Made by a program: the position numbers and the translations under genes. From Semisulcospira habei (taxonomy: Eukaryota > Mollusca > Gastropoda > Semisulcospiridae), in contig BTPG01000002.1 in assembly GCA_036245525.1 (NCBI GenBank), positions 124,890,712 to 124,954,711 on the forward strand: a DNA stretch of 64,000 nucleotides, written 5' to 3'. The notes under the pieces are model-generated. The model was not told where the DNA came from and searched no databases. It saw only the letters and a list, made by a program, of their open reading frames with translations. Positions 33,515 to 44,975 of the stretch are shown here, one piece after another (position 1 is the first letter of the stretch; the number at the start of each line of letters is the position of its first letter).

Positions 33515-36500
33515 TCTTCTTCTTCTTCTCGAACGCCGTCACACTTGGAGTTTGGCTCTCAAAATGAAATCTGTGGTCTTCTGTAGCGCCTCCACAGGCC
33601 CGTACAGTTTCTCTTGTAGAGTGGCGGGCTTCGGCCATATCTCCTCCCTCAGCGGCTGGTGGTTCCCACAGTCCTGGAGGATGTGCTCTGCGGTCTGCTC
33701 TGCTTCTCCACAAGGGCACAGGGGAGATGGAACGAGGTGGAAGCGTCTGTGCAGGTGGAAATTGAGTCGGTTGTGCCCGGTCCTCAGACGAAAGATGGTC
33801 ACCTGCTCTTGTCTGGACAGCTGATGGTAACTGTCTAGGGGCCGTTGTGGTGGTCTGTACACAGACTTAATGATGGTCTTCATCTCTGTGAAGCTGACTC
33901 CATTTTCATCTTGTTCTTTCTCTGCGCCCACTTTTGCCATTCTGTCAGCTTCTTCATTGCCGTAGATGCCACAGTGTGAAGGGATCCACTGCAGCACCAG
34001 TCTGGTGCACTTGATGTTTTGCAGTGCCTCTTGTAGACGTGGCAGTTTGCTTGCTGTTGCTGCCTCAAGGATAGACATGGCATCAGTCAGAAAGACAATC
34101 TGGGCATCAGGGTCTGCAGTGCCACTAAGGGTGTTAGCTGCGCGGACTAGGGCTTCCACCTCAGCTCTGTAATTTGTGCAGTGAAGGCCTGTTGGTACTG
34201 CCTCTGCCTGCCATTTTCCGTTTGGGTACTGAATGTACACCCCAGCCCCTCCATCCTGAACTGCATCTGTGGCTGATCCATCAGTGTATGCCCGTATCCA
34301 TGCTTCCTGGGGATACTTTTCTTCGAGCATGGCCAGTGTCAGGGCTTTCTTGCTCACAGTGCTGTGCTCATCTCTGGTGGTGATGTAGGGTACCGTGGAA
34401 GAGATGGTGATGTTTTCTGGCTTACTTTCCCAAGGTGGAAGGTCGCTAGCAGGATTCAGAGCCTCTACCTGCGCAGGCAGCTTTGCCTGGTGTTTTCTCT
34501 GCAGTGCTCTCGTCTCCTTCACAAAGCTTGATCTTTTCAGTCTCCCTGAGGTTGGTTGTTTCATCCTAGCGTTCATAGGATGGTCTTTGGAAGACTTGAC
34601 CTTTGTGGACTGTATCAAGGCTTTGCAATCTCTTCTCATGCGCAGGGGTGGGATGCCTGTTGTCTCTTCCATCTTTTCAACTGGTGTGGATCTCATTGCG
34701 CCGGTGATGATACGCAGTGCCTGGTTCTGAACTCTGTCAATGGTCTGCTGGTGTGACTGGGCTGCCGTCAACCATGCATTAGATCCGTACTCAAGGTGTG
34801 GTCTCACTGTGCCTTGATATACATTTTTGAGGATCTTTTCATTGGCTCCCCATTGTGTTCCAGCCAGTTTTCTCATGATGTTCAGCTTTCTTCTAGCTTT
34901 CGCTTCTGCATTCCAAATGTGCGGCTTCCACGTCAGCCTCTTGTCAAGGGTGACTCCCAGGTATGTCTGTTGGTCTTCATACCGCAGCGGGGTGTTGCCC
35001 AGTGTTAGGTTGCCAGCCTTTGCCTTGTTGGAGAGAGAGAAGAGTGTGGCTGATGATTTTTTTGTGTTGATGGTCACACACCAGTTGTTGGTCCAGTCTG
35101 TCAGCCTGTCCAGGGCTAGCTGCATCCTGTATGTAGCAGTTATTGCATACTCTTCTGTGCACCAGAGTACCAGGTCGTCTGCGTACAGGGCTGCGTGTAC
35201 TCCTTTTGGTAGCTCTGGCACAAGGTCGTTGATGAAAAGTATGAACAGTGTCGGTGACAGGACTCCCCCCTGTGGCACCCCCTGACGCAACAGCACTTTT
35301 TGGCCACAGTACCCATCCACTGTCACACGGGCTCTGCGATTGTGCAGGTATGACTTGGTCCACCGGTACATATTCCCTTGGATGCCACTGCGAAGGAGTT
35401 TCACAAGGAGACCATCCTTCCACACCTTGTCGAAAGCCTTCTGTAGGTCAATGAAGGCAGCTAATGTCACCTTCTGATCTTGAAAGGCATCTTCTATGAC
35501 CTGTGCAAGGTGTGTTGTCTGGTCTTCTGTACTCTTGTAGCTTCTGAAGCCAGCTTGCTCTGGCACGATAATGCTCTCAGAGTCCAGGTACCACTGCAGG
35601 CGCTTGTTGATGATGCGCTCCATGGTCTTGCACACACAACTTGTCAGGCTGATGGGGCGATAACTCAGGGCTTTGGACTTATTCTTCCCTTTCTTCAAAA
35701 TTGGGATCATCCTGGCTTCCTTCCAGCACTGGGGTACCTGTCCTCCTCTCCAGCTGTGGTTAAAGATGTCCAGTAGCTTCATTAAGGCAGTGTTGCCAAG
35801 GTGTTGTAACATCTCGTTTGAGATGCTGTCTGGACCTGGAGATTTTTTCTTCTTCAGCTGTTTGATGGCCATCTTCAGTTCTGGAAGGGTGATGTCCTTC
35901 TTCATTGCATCATGGATGTTCACATCTCTTGTTCTCTCTCTTTCTTCCTGTCTGATTTCTTTCGCAAGCATTCGTGGGACAGTGATGTCACTTTCTTTCG
36001 CATAGATCTGTGCAAACATGTTTGCAGCTTTCCTACCAGTCAGTGCTTTCCCTTCTTCTTCCAAGGTGATCTTCTGTTCCCTGGTGCCCTCATCGTTCAA
36101 CGCCTTGGTCAGTCTCCACAACTTCGTGGTGTCCCTGTCCATGTTTAGTCTTGCAGTCTTCTCTCTCCAACTTCTTCTTGTGCACTCCAACTTCATCTTC
36201 AGATACTGGGCCTTACTGTGTTGTAGCTTGATGTTGTTTTCTTGGCTGGGGTTGGTTTCAGCGTCTTCTCTGGCCCTAGTGAGGTTGTCATGTGCTTTCT
36301 GAAGATCTGCGGTCCAGTATGGGGTGTAGTTTTTCCGGACCCCTCGAGGTATGGATTCCTTGGCTGCCTTACTGATAATGTCATTAAACTCTCTGACCAC
36401 ATTGTTGATGTTCCTTCCAGACACAGCGAGGTCTTGCATTAGCTCATTTGTTCGGATACTGAACAAGCGCCAGTCTGCCTTTCGGTAGTTCCATCTTGGC

Positions 36501-38051
36501 CGGTGTGGCGAGCTAGCTGCTGTGCATCCTTTTAGGATTAGGAGGATAGGGCGGTGGTCACTTCCTCCTAGCTGTGGTCCTACTGTTCTGCTGAGGCACT
36601 TATGAACATTTTCAGTGCAAAGCGCCAGGTCCGGTGTAGTGGTGGTGTGCCAGCGGCGAGAGTAGAAGGTAGGTTGGTCATCAGGGTCATTGGCAAGTAT
36701 CAGGTGGTTTTCATCTTGCCACTCCTCAATGTCTTCTCCTCTCTTGTCCAGTGTGTCATATCCCCAACTCTGGGACTGGCTGTTGAAGTCGCCAGTGATG
36801 AGGAATCCACTGTCCGGGACCTGGATAGTGTCGAGGGACAGCAACTTATCATTAGGGCAGTAGTAGTTGACAAGGTCAAGGGTTCTGTCACTGGTGGTTA
36901 CCTTGACCTGGATGTATTCTGCCTCTTCCATGAATCTCCTGGTTTCGATGGCATTCAGGTTGTTTCTAACTAGGGTCATAACCCCCCCCCCCCCCCTTTC
37001 TTCCTCCCTTGGCGATCACTTCGGAAGACCTGATATCCTCTGACCTTAAAGGGTTTCCCTTCTTGCAGGTGTGTCTCTTGTATACAGCAGATGTTTATGC
37101 TGTTTTCATGCAGAAAGTGCTCTAGTTCTGTTTTCTTGTTGGTAACCCCTTCGGCATTCCAGTGCATGATGTTCACATTGGCTTTTTCTTTGTCTCTGGT
37201 CTTGTTTTTTCGCTGGCCAGTCGCTCTACTTCCCAGTCCCCTGGCTCCTCGAGACAGTTGGGAAGGTCCTCCAGTCGCTGGGGGTGGGCTCTGAAGAGGC
37301 GCAGAGCCCGGTACTGCTCCTGCCTGGTGAGACTCCACAGGGCGAGCACCATTCCTCTTGAATCCATCTCCAAGTGTCATATGGCTGTATATGCATGGTA
37401 CTGTGGTTTATTAGAGTGCGCTGTGCAGCCCAGTACCTCCGTCTTCACCACTCGGGGTTTCTGTCGGGGTTACCTCACCCTTAGCTCCTGGTCAAAAGGC
37501 CTTTCCTGGGAGCACAGGATGGTTTAGTTTGGAGTATCCTTCTCCTAGATGGATTGCCGACCAAGGCTTATGGGTCCCATCTACTCAGGTTTTTCCTCGG
37601 AGTTTTCCTTCTCGAAGGAGATCTGCCAACCAAGGCTATCGAACATCCCTGCCCGGATTTGTATAGGGTTTACTCCCCTAGCCTTTGCCTCTCCCAAGGC
37701 ACCCACAAGGCAGTGGGGCTATTTACCCATAGCTGGGGATCTGGTTCATGGGCATCAGGGCTTGTCCACACATCGATGGGCCTGCATGCCGCATGTTTGG
37801 GGGCCAGATCTCCTCCGAGTCCTCTGTAGTTTAGCCCGAGTCCGTAAGGTGCTCGGTTACCATGAGTCACCACGAGGAGGCACTACATGAGGCTTGTTGT
37901 TGGAGAGGCTGTGTACTGGCAGGGAGAGACTGACATGTTCTGCTCCCCTTTTCGCAAAACTGCTAGCCAGCGGTGGGAGCTGAAAGCGAGAGCGACAAGC
38001 ACAGACGCTACACTACCACACTAGACGCATCACAACAACCATTTGACCCAC
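33515..38051 (-). mobile_element. RNase H-bearing LINE (I/Nimb-like), 4.54 kb
   Basis: Bounded by a 12-bp duplication CCCTTGACCTAT (33503-33514, 38052-38063) lying in the right arm of hairpin A11. The 3' tail on the minus strand is (GAA)n. It contains one long endonuclease-RT-RNase H frame (33539-37380 with one frameshift) and about 670 bp of 5' non-coding sequence. No separate gag-like ORF1 is seen, so it may be 5'-truncated. Presence of RNase H and a C-terminal CCHC-like cluster places it in the I superfamily broadly. Confidence 0.9.
33539..37380 (-). pseudogene. LINE ORF2: endonuclease, reverse transcriptase, RNase H
   Basis: The N-terminal part (37380-36976) has the endonuclease start NIMHWNAEGVTNKKTELEHF and IQETHLQEGKPF, then a G15 run (36982-36996) shifts frame into a 1146-codon frame. 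There, residues 62-66 give TGDFN, 139-144 GSDHRP, 444-450 PISLTSC, 509-519 FIDLQKAFDKV, 567-576 GVPQGGVLSP, and the catalytic YADD at 599-602. RNase H has YTDGS at 899-903, RAEVEAL near 939-945, LTDAMS near 965-970 and HCGIYGNEEAD downstream. A cysteine/histidine cluster CPCGEAEQTAEHILQDC lies near the end. Apart from the G-run every motif is present in frame, so the copy is young. Confidence 0.9.
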
Positions 38052-38098
38052 CCCTTGACCTATCATGGTCGATTCATATCAGGTGTCAGGGTTGACAG
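38052..38098. mobile_element. Right foot of hairpin A11
   Basis: After the duplicated CCCTTGACCTAT the sequence CATGGTCGATTCATATC and GGTGTCAGGGTTGAC completes the family A element interrupted by the LINE. Confidence 0.75.
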
Positions 38099-38207
38099 GG
38101 GTAACAGCAATCGTACATATAACGGTATTATTATTTATTATGATGATGATAGCAGTCTTCAGCTTGAATTATTTTCCATACATTACACATTTATGCACTA
38201 TGACAAA

Positions 38208-38289
38208 GTTGTCCCATTCGAGACGTGCTGCACTGAGTTAACACGCTTCATGCGGCGTATCCCGAGGAGGCACGTCTCGAATGAGTTAA
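38208..38289. mobile_element. Hairpin family F
   Basis: CCATTCGAGACGTGC and GCACGTCTCGAATGAG TTAA (38286-38289) with a 43-base middle. Ends resemble family E. Confidence 0.65.
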
Positions 38290-38374
38290 TAAATTGTGGA
38301 ACTAGTGTCCTCAGAGTACAATACTTATTGAAAGGTGACTGGAATTGCCAAAGCATGTAATAGTTCATGCACAA

Positions 38375-38460
38375 CACCAGAACGGCTTGGCGCATCTAGA
38401 AGCCCTGCAACTCTGGCACCGCTCTCATTAAGCTATCATGTTCGGCCTACCGGAAATGGT
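38375..38460. mobile_element. Hairpin family A remnant
   Basis: ACCAGAACGGCTTGGCGC, then ACTCTGGCACCGCTCTC and AGCTATCATGTTCGG: decayed palindrome halves. Confidence 0.5.
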
Positions 38461-38512
38461 GTGTAGTCTTCAAATTGTCTAATTTCACCATTAGGACAAA
38501 CGTGTGGGCCTT

Positions 38513-38726
38513 TTAACTCATTCTGCCCCAGACACACCTCAGCAAGATAAGGATCGACCATGATAGTTTAAGAGTGATGCCAGAATAGCTTGGCGCCTAT
38601 GGGCGCCAAGCTATTCTGGCATCACCCTTGAACTATCATGGTCGATCTGTGTCCTGCACTGCAATGCAGTCTTCAGAGGACAACAGCAAAATTTTGGGAT
38701 TTCGGTGTTGGAGTAGAATGAGTCAA
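38513..38726. mobile_element. Hairpin family A, copy A12
   Basis: TTAA at 38513-38516, TCAA at 38723-38726. Arms GTGATGCCAGAATAGCTTGG and complement share A where the consensus has G (GTGGTGCC). Minus-oriented asymmetric block follows. Confidence 0.85.
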
Positions 38727-38823
38727 GGCTTAGAGCGACCTACCCCAGGCAGTAAAGGGTTAATACATTTTAAGATCTCCTTTATACATGTTCCTAGTGT
38801 GTCATACAATAATGCTGGACAAT

Positions 38824-39412
38824 TACTTACTTTACTTACTTACGCCTGTCACCCCTACCCGGGTATAGGCCGTCAACGAGAGACCTCCAGCAACTCCTGT
38901 CCTGTGCTTCTCCTTCGATTCTACTCCAGGTGGTTCCCAGTCTCTTGATGTCTGCTTGGAGGTCTCGACGCCAGGAGTTTCTCGGCCTACCTCTTTTCCT
39001 CTTTCCCTGGGGGTTCCATGACAATGCCTGCCTAGTGATACTGGAAGCTGGCTTTCTCAGACTGTGACCGATCCATCCCCATCTTCTTCGCCCAATTTCA
39101 TTCTCTGCTGTTATCTGCTCTGTTCTCTCCCAGAGTCTGACGTTGCTGATCTTCTCTGGCCAGTGGATTTTCAAAATTCTTCTAAGGCAACTGTTCATGA
39201 AGGTCTGTACTCTGTTGACTGTGGTTTTTGTCAATCTCCATGTCTCTGCTCCATATAGGAGAACTGCTTTTACATTGGAGTTGAAAATCCGGACTTTGGT
39301 GTGTTGTGACAGCTCTCTGGAACTCCACACTTTTTTCAACTGGAGAAAGGCTGCTCTGGCTTTACCGATTCGTGCTCTGACATCTGCATCAGTGCCGCCT
39401 TTTTTGTCTATG
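38824..39412 (-). pseudogene. LINE C-terminal fragment, 5'-truncated (589 bp)
   Basis: A perfect 12-bp duplication ATGCTGGACAAT lies at 38812-38823 and 39413-39424. The minus frame reads KKGGTDADVRARIGKARAAF, YGAETWRLTKTTVNRVQTFM, RRILKIHWPEKISN, RRWGWIGHSLRKP, KRKRGRPRNSWRRDLQADIK, a common LINE C-terminus of RTE-like or related elements. The tail is (TTAC)n on the plus strand at 38824-38842. The frame is open throughout, so insertion is young; the polymerase domain was never copied. Confidence 0.9.
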
Positions 39413-39534
39413 ATGCTGGACAATAGAGCTATGTCAAATTTTGAAGTCTAATGTCGTGAAATTAAAAAAAATCTGCTCATCTTCTCCTTTGCACGCAGGA
39501 GAGTTCCTTCAGTTCTGCTCAAAAGGCAGCGGAA

Positions 39535-40345
39535 ACCCTCTGGTAATACCGCCTGCCCACATGGATTGTGACAAGAAACCCTCTGGTACGTGTGCCTGCT
39601 CACATGGATTGTGACAAGAAAGCCTCTGGTGGTACGTGTGCCCACTCACATGGATTGTGACAAGAAAACCTCTGGTGGTACGTGTGCCTGCTCACATGGA
39701 TTGTGACAAGAAAACCTCTGGTGGTACGTGTGCCCACTCACATGGATTGTGTAAAGAAAACCTCTGGTGGTACGTGTGCCTGCTCACATGGATTGTGACA
39801 AGAAAACCTCAGGTGGTACGTGTGCCTGCTCACATGGATTGTGACAAGAAAACCTCTGGTGGTACGTGTGCCCACTCACATGGATTGTGTAAAGAAACCC
39901 TCTGGTACGTGTGCCTGCTTACATGGATTGTGACAAGAAAACCTCTGGTGGTACGTGTGCCCACTCACATTGATTGTGAACAGAAAACCTCTAGTACGTG
40001 TGCCCACTCACATGGATTGTGTAAAGAAACCCTCTGGTACGTGTGCCTGCTTACATGGATTGTGACAAGAAAACCTCTGGTGGTACGTGTGCCCACTCAC
40101 ATTGATTGTGAACAGAAAACCTCTAGTACGTGTGCCTGCTCACATGGATTGTGTAAAGAAAACCTCTGGTGGTACGTGTGCCCACTCACATGGATTGTGA
40201 ACAGAAAACCTCTAGTACGTGTGCCTGCTCACATGGATTGTGTAAAGAAAACCTCTGGTGGTACGTGTGCCCACTCACATGGATTGTTTAAAGAAAACCT
40301 CTGGTGGTACGTGTGCCTACTCACATGGATTGTGACAAGAAGGGT
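39535..40345. repeat. 43/46-bp minisatellite, about 18 units
   Basis: Unit tacgtgtgcctgctcacatg followed by gattgtgacaagaaaacctc and tgg or tggtgg. Two main variants alternate (cctgctcacatgg..gacaag and cccactcacatgg..gtaaag), giving a higher-order pattern. A 259-codon plus frame crosses the array only because no unit contains a stop in any frame. Confidence 0.93.
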
Positions 40346-40419
40346 AGAAAAGTCTTACTTTGATAACCCGTTGTATCGGAGCATTTTAGCAACCAAAGCC
40401 CGCCAAGGAGCATGATCGC

Positions 40420-40489
40420 TTTATTCTTTGCGTGTCGGTTCCTATAGGAAACATCGCAACAAAACCGCTACCTACACGCAAAGTGTTAA
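40420..40489. mobile_element. Hairpin family C, copy C3
   Basis: TTCTTTGCGTGTCGGTTCCTATAGGAA-type centre (TTCCTATAGGAA) with right arm CATCGCAACAAAACCGCTAC and ACACGCAAAGTGTTAA (TTAA 40486-40489). The left arm is shortened. Confidence 0.65.
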
Positions 40490-40844
40490 ATACTCAACTG
40501 CCTGGCCCTGTCGTAAACATACTCACCCGTTGACATCCTCAAGAGCGCTACACCCCCCACCCCCACCCCCCTTCCCCACAACGCCTCGTTTACTGTTTTA
40601 GTCTCACAGATCAATGGAAAGCATTCACTGGATAAAAATTCAGCCAATCGACTAGTTCAGGCGGCACAACTTCATAGGGGCAACGTCCTTGGCCGGCTTA
40701 ATGCCATTTACAGTTCTTTTTTCAAACAATTCTACTTCCTAGGGCAAACAAAGTTTAACATTTTATGAAGTTTATATTGGCTTCTCCATATCCCGTGGAC
40801 GCAAATTGCGTTTCTGAAATCTGCGTTAATTCGAAGCTGAAGAC
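40490..40844. other. Spacer
   Basis: C-rich run at 40549-40577; no gene or element recognised. Confidence 0.35.
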
Positions 40845-41000
40845 TCCCAGACGTCAAAAGAACACGGACACAAAGTGGGGTGTCAGCAAGAGAAATAGAT
40901 CCTCATGAGCCCCCGCAATTGCGGGGCTCATGAGGATCTATGTCTCTTGCAGTTGGATCGTGTTCATTTTTTTCTCGGTATGATTTCTGACAGCTAGGAC
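40845..41000. mobile_element. Hairpin family B, copy B10 (reverse orientation)
   Basis: CAAGAGAAATAGATCCTCAT GAGCCCCCGC / GCGGGGCTCATGAGGATCTA TGTCTCTTGC, followed by agttggatcgtgttcattt, the reverse of the usual left block. One G of the right arm is missing. Confidence 0.78.
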
Positions 41001-41543
41001 TCAAAGGGCGCGCCAAGGAAATCAAGCACCGCCCTTGTGCGTTCACGGATGAGCCATCTCCACCAGTTGGCGCTGAATGCGGAAAGTAAAACTGCCGGCG
41101 TGATTACTTCCCTTCTACAGATGCAGTTTTCTCCCTTCTCCGATACCCGGATGTCCGGCTATTTGAGATTCAATCGTGGGTAAAAATGAAAGTGCAAGTG
41201 ACATATCGAATGTATAATTTGGGAGGAAATGAACAATAAAGTGAAGGATAAAAAGACCGATTTCTTTCTTTAACAAAGAAGTACCCAACGGAGAAGAAAG
41301 AAAAAAAAAGTAGCGAAAAATGTAGCAGAAGAGACTTTGTATTCAGTAGTTTGTGCATTTGAAAGAGCATTACTGTGAGGATATCGCATATATATAGTCT
41401 TTCTTTCACAGAAATGATCAGGATGACCGATGTGAACTCTGAATGCACACGCAAATTTATTTGAAAAATAGCGATAAATGCAAATGACACTTTGTTCGTC
41501 CTAATTTAGCTTTAAAAATATCTTCTTGAGAGGTCAAAATGAC
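41001..41543. other. Flank of the LTR element with an inverted LTR piece
   Basis: No gene. At 41312-41392 AAGTAGCGAAAAATGTAGC is followed by agaagagactttgtattcag and gtttgtgcatttgaaagagc, the reverse complement of LTR bases about 41707-41768. The piece joins two LTR segments in opposite orientation. TSD ATGAC ends this flank (41539-41543). Confidence 0.6.
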
Positions 41544-42392
41544 TGTTACGTGGTGGAGTAGTAGTCGAAGTATGATAAACACACCAGACACACACGCACG
41601 TAGAGTTCTTTTAAATAGACCTCATTCAGCTGCAATCCGTCAACCGTGGCTTAAGGATGTAGACAAAACTGGAGTAACAGTTCCAACAATATTTAATTCA
41701 GCGATGCGATATCCTCACAGTAATGCTCTTTCAAATGCACAAACTACTGAATACAAAGTCTCTTCTGCTATGTCCATACTACGACTCAAAGTTTCTCATA
41801 CACAGCGTCTCTCGCAATAAACTGCGTATCTCTACAACTGACAAAGCAAGACAATGTACTCACGGGTTTTCCCAGCGCCCTCCTTATATACACTATCAAA
41901 ATCTAGAATCTTCTACGGAAATCATATAACTTAACCAATCAGAACGAAACGCGCAGCCGAAACTCATTAACATGAATTTTCCAGAAACAATATAACAGGC
42001 TACAAAAATACGGCTGCTCACTTCAGCTCTAAATTCTAGCGTAAAATAAAGACACATAAAAGTATCCCTATCTATGATAGCTCAAAAAGGTACGAGAACA
42101 TTCACCAAACAAAATAAAAGCTGCTCGATACACGCGCACAGGAAAAAAAAAGTAGCGAAAAATGTAGCGATGTCAACTAACCGACGTGACACTTACGAGG
42201 CCACCAGACAGTGCGACCCTTCTACAACGCACCGGACTAAACACAACAAAACGAAATCGGCTCTACTCACGGACAAAAGAAAAACTTACTTAAAAAAAAC
42301 CACGAGAATCATAACCGTGATAGCTCAAATAAACAACATATCGATACCTACGAATAACACATACAGGATAACACAACCACAATCGTAACATT
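41544..42392 (-). repeat. 3' LTR (849 bp)
   Basis: Plus-strand sequence TGTTACGTGGTGGAGTAG.. to ..CACAATCGTAACA. A few substitutions separate it from the 5' LTR. Confidence 0.9.
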
Positions 42393-42407
42393 ACCCCCCT
42401 CTTAAGA
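42393..42407 (-). promoter_or_regulatory. Polypurine tract
   Basis: On the minus strand CTTAAGAGGGGGGTAA abuts the 3' LTR; it would prime plus-strand DNA synthesis. Confidence 0.75.
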
Positions 42408-42711
42408 ATGAAATTTCACAAAAATTTCTTCTCAAATTTAAAAAATACGGTTGTGGCTGTGTAAACCTACACAAAACCCTAAATAAATATAACTACACAT
42501 CAAAAATCGAATTAAAAAAAAAAAACGTCTCACAGTTCCTGTAAACAGTCCTGAGCATCAAAATGTTTCATACAAAAGTTCTGGACACAGAAATGTTCAT
42601 TTAAACTGCTCTGCTCAGGTAATCTGCTCCAAAATTCTGTGAATCCTTGGGTTAAACTAAAAATAATGTCAAAGTATGTATCATGAACATCACCAAACCA
42701 TAAGTTACAGT

Positions 42712-43377
42712 TCACAGTTCAAAAGTCACTGGTCCGGGGTCGAACACTGTCAGCTTAGGAAAAGTGTCACAGTTCATACACACCAAATTGGATCTCCCTT
42801 GTTCCTTCGCGATAACAACTGGCGATTTGGCATCCCTGTCGTGTCTCAGGTCCGGCGTCTCTCGAACATTCTTTCTCGGTCCTTTACTCGTGTAGCGAAA
42901 CAGACAACACGACTCGTCGCGAACGGGATTGTCGGATGTTAGATTAACCTCAGGCTGGATGGTGTCTGTTGTCCCTGGGTCAGGTGTAAACCGATGCTCG
43001 AACTCTTGAGTCAGGACGCGCAGTTCTTCACGTTGAGTCTGGGTCAGATTCTGACCCAACTGGATATCTTCTACATCCTCTTTATGTCGGAGTTCATTAA
43101 GGTCAAATAGGTTCTCGTCGTCTAGTCTTTCGTCATCAGCAAGACACACCGATTCCGCCAATTTTTGTTTATCTTGACCTCTCTGTAGCTCCACCAGCCT
43201 GTCTTTATTTACCACTGCTGCTTCCGTGTTGTCCGCCACTTTAAGAGGGATGGTCTGATGACTCTTCTTTGCTTGACTTCTCGTGGTAACAGAACATATT
43301 TCAGGTCTCCACTCTGGATTTGGATCGTCTGCGTTTCTGGCACCATCAATGTTTCCGATGATGATGTCTTCACGCAC
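42712..43377 (-). pseudogene. Truncated pol (region before and start of RT)
   Basis: The frame contains QREELRVLTQEFEHRFTPDP and NLTSDNPVR, the usual sequence leading into a Gypsy RT, followed by a damaged SPVVIAKEQGRSNLVCMN, similar to the RT start, then a stop. The palm with YxDD, RNase H and integrase are deleted. It overlaps the gag frame by 169 bp in another frame, so a frameshift near 43290 is likely. Confidence 0.75.
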
Positions 43378-44975
43378 AACGCCTTCACCTCTCCTGTCAA
43401 GTATGGGGTGTCGACACTGACTTTGGCAAGGGTGATAATCCTTACAGTTCCGTCAGCCAAAATGAGGGTGGTCCACTCCTGTAGCTTCTGGTCTTCAGCT
43501 ACTAGGTCCTCTCTCACGATGATGCAGCTACAATCAGTGTCTCTCAACACTCTCAATGGTGTGTCGCCGACGAATCCTGACACCACCGGCATGTTCGGCA
43601 CTTCATTCTCAGGCAGCGCGATGTTTGAGACTGGTAAAAATGTAGTCCCATCTCCTACTGGGATGCGTCCATTCTTTCTGAAAGATTCGATCAGTTCTGG
43701 TGTCGCTCGCTTTTCTCTGGATTCAAAGTCATTGGATGACGTCACATCATTGGCCAATACAGCGGCAGCTCTGTGTTGAGACGTGGTACTGCTTCTGCCT
43801 GCTATCCCACGATCTTGGTTGGATCTTCTGATGTTGTCGCCTCGGGGAATGTCTTTAGAAGGACACCGTATCGCCTTGTGGCCTTTTTTTCCACAGAGAA
43901 AACATGTCAGGTTCTCCACCGGCTTGTATCTCGGCGTGTCTCTGACATTGTGGATTTTCTCTGCTGGTGCAGACACACGCTGTGGCTTACTGGACCCGAA
44001 CTTCATGTTGTGAGCGTCAAGGTATCTTTGAGCGAAGTCGGCCAGGGCCTTTAGTGACTGGTCTTTTTGCTCTCTAAGGTGGGCGGCCAGGTCCTTAGAA
44101 CATGCGCTGAAAACTTGTTTTTTGATGATGAGGTCGCACAGGTCTTGGTACTCTCTGTTTAGGCCAGCCAGCTCTATCCATTTCTCCAGGTAGCTTCTGA
44201 TTCTCTCAATGAATAGGCCGGGTGTTTCTCCTTCTTCAGGCTTGCAGTTCCGAAATCGTCGCCTGTAACCTTCTTCAGTGAAGTCGTACTGTCTCAACAG
44301 GGCAGCTTTCAACTGAGTATAATCTTCGGCTTCCTCTCTTGGTAGGCGAGTGTAAAATTCAAGCGCTTTGCCATTTAGAAGTGCGCTCAGTTTAATAGGC
44401 CAAGTCTCTTGTTTCCAATTGTTGCTATTTGCGAAGCGCTCAAATCGCTCCAAATAAGCGTCCATCTTATCTGAATTTTCAATGACAGGTGGACGTTTTG
44501 GCGCACGGGCTGTTTGTTCTCTGCTCGCTAATGCTGTTGCTTCATTAGTTCTTTGGCTCTGTGCCTCAATCTCCATCTGCTTTAGATGAAATTCGTGTTG
44601 ACGCTGCCTCTCCGCCTCTTCTCTCTCCTCTTCTCGTTGTTTCTCTGCCTCTCTTCGCTGTTTCTCTGCTTCTTCTGTTTGGATTTCGAGTCTCCTGATT
44701 TCACGTTCTTTGGCTCTTTCTTCTCTTTCCAGTCTCTCCTTTTCTTCTTTCTCTCGTTTCTTTTCTTCTTTTTCTTCTCTCTCCAATCTCTCCTTTTCTT
44801 CTTTCTCTCGTTTCTTTTCTTCTTTCTCTTCTCTCTCCAATCTCTCCTTTTCTTCTTTCTCTCGTTTCTTTTCTTCTTTCTCTTCTCTCTCCTTTACAAA
44901 CTCGAGGAGTTGAGCTCCTTCGAGTCCACATTCCTTTCCAATTTTCAGGAATATCTCCATCTCCGATGTCGCCAT
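43209..44975 (-). CDS. Gag-protease polyprotein of the LTR element
   Basis: 588 codons starting MATSEMEIFLKIGKECGLEG. Residues about 28-140 are a charged coiled coil with three 20-residue repeats (EEKEEKKREKEEKERLEREE). Residues about 165-340 form the capsid-like Gag (YLERFERFANSNNWKQETWP). A zinc knuckle CFLCGKKGHKAIRC (C-x2-C-x4-H-x4-C) binds RNA. The protease region near residue 480 reads LRVLRDTDCSCII, where family members have D-T/S-G; the Gly is replaced by Asp, which should inactivate it. Gag would assemble the particle. Confidence 0.87.
   Translation of the reverse strand: MATSEMEIFLKIGKECGLEGAQLLEFVKEREEKEEKKREKEEKERLEREEKEEKKREKEEKERLEREEKEEKKREKEEKERLEREERAKEREIRRLEIQTEEAEKQRREAEKQREEEREEAERQRQHEFHLKQMEIEAQSQRTNEATALASREQTARAPKRPPVIENSDKMDAYLERFERFANSNNWKQETWPIKLSALLNGKALEFYTRLPREEAEDYTQLKAALLRQYDFTEEGYRRRFRNCKPEEGETPGLFIERIRSYLEKWIELAGLNREYQDLCDLIIKKQVFSACSKDLAAHLREQKDQSLKALADFAQRYLDAHNMKFGSSKPQRVSAPAEKIHNVRDTPRYKPVENLTCFLCGKKGHKAIRCPSKDIPRGDNIRRSNQDRGIAGRSSTTSQHRAAAVLANDVTSSNDFESREKRATPELIESFRKNGRIPVGDGTTFLPVSNIALPENEVPNMPVVSGFVGDTPLRVLRDTDCSCIIVREDLVAEDQKLQEWTTLILADGTVRIITLAKVSVDTPYLTGEVKALCVKTSSSETLMVPETQTIQIQSGDLKYVLLPREVKQRRVIRPSLLKWRTTRKQQW

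Noticed and set aside
39636..40415. 259-codon plus-strand frame over the 43/46-bp array
   Set aside because: Unit length changes the frame repeatedly; it stays open only because units contain no stops.
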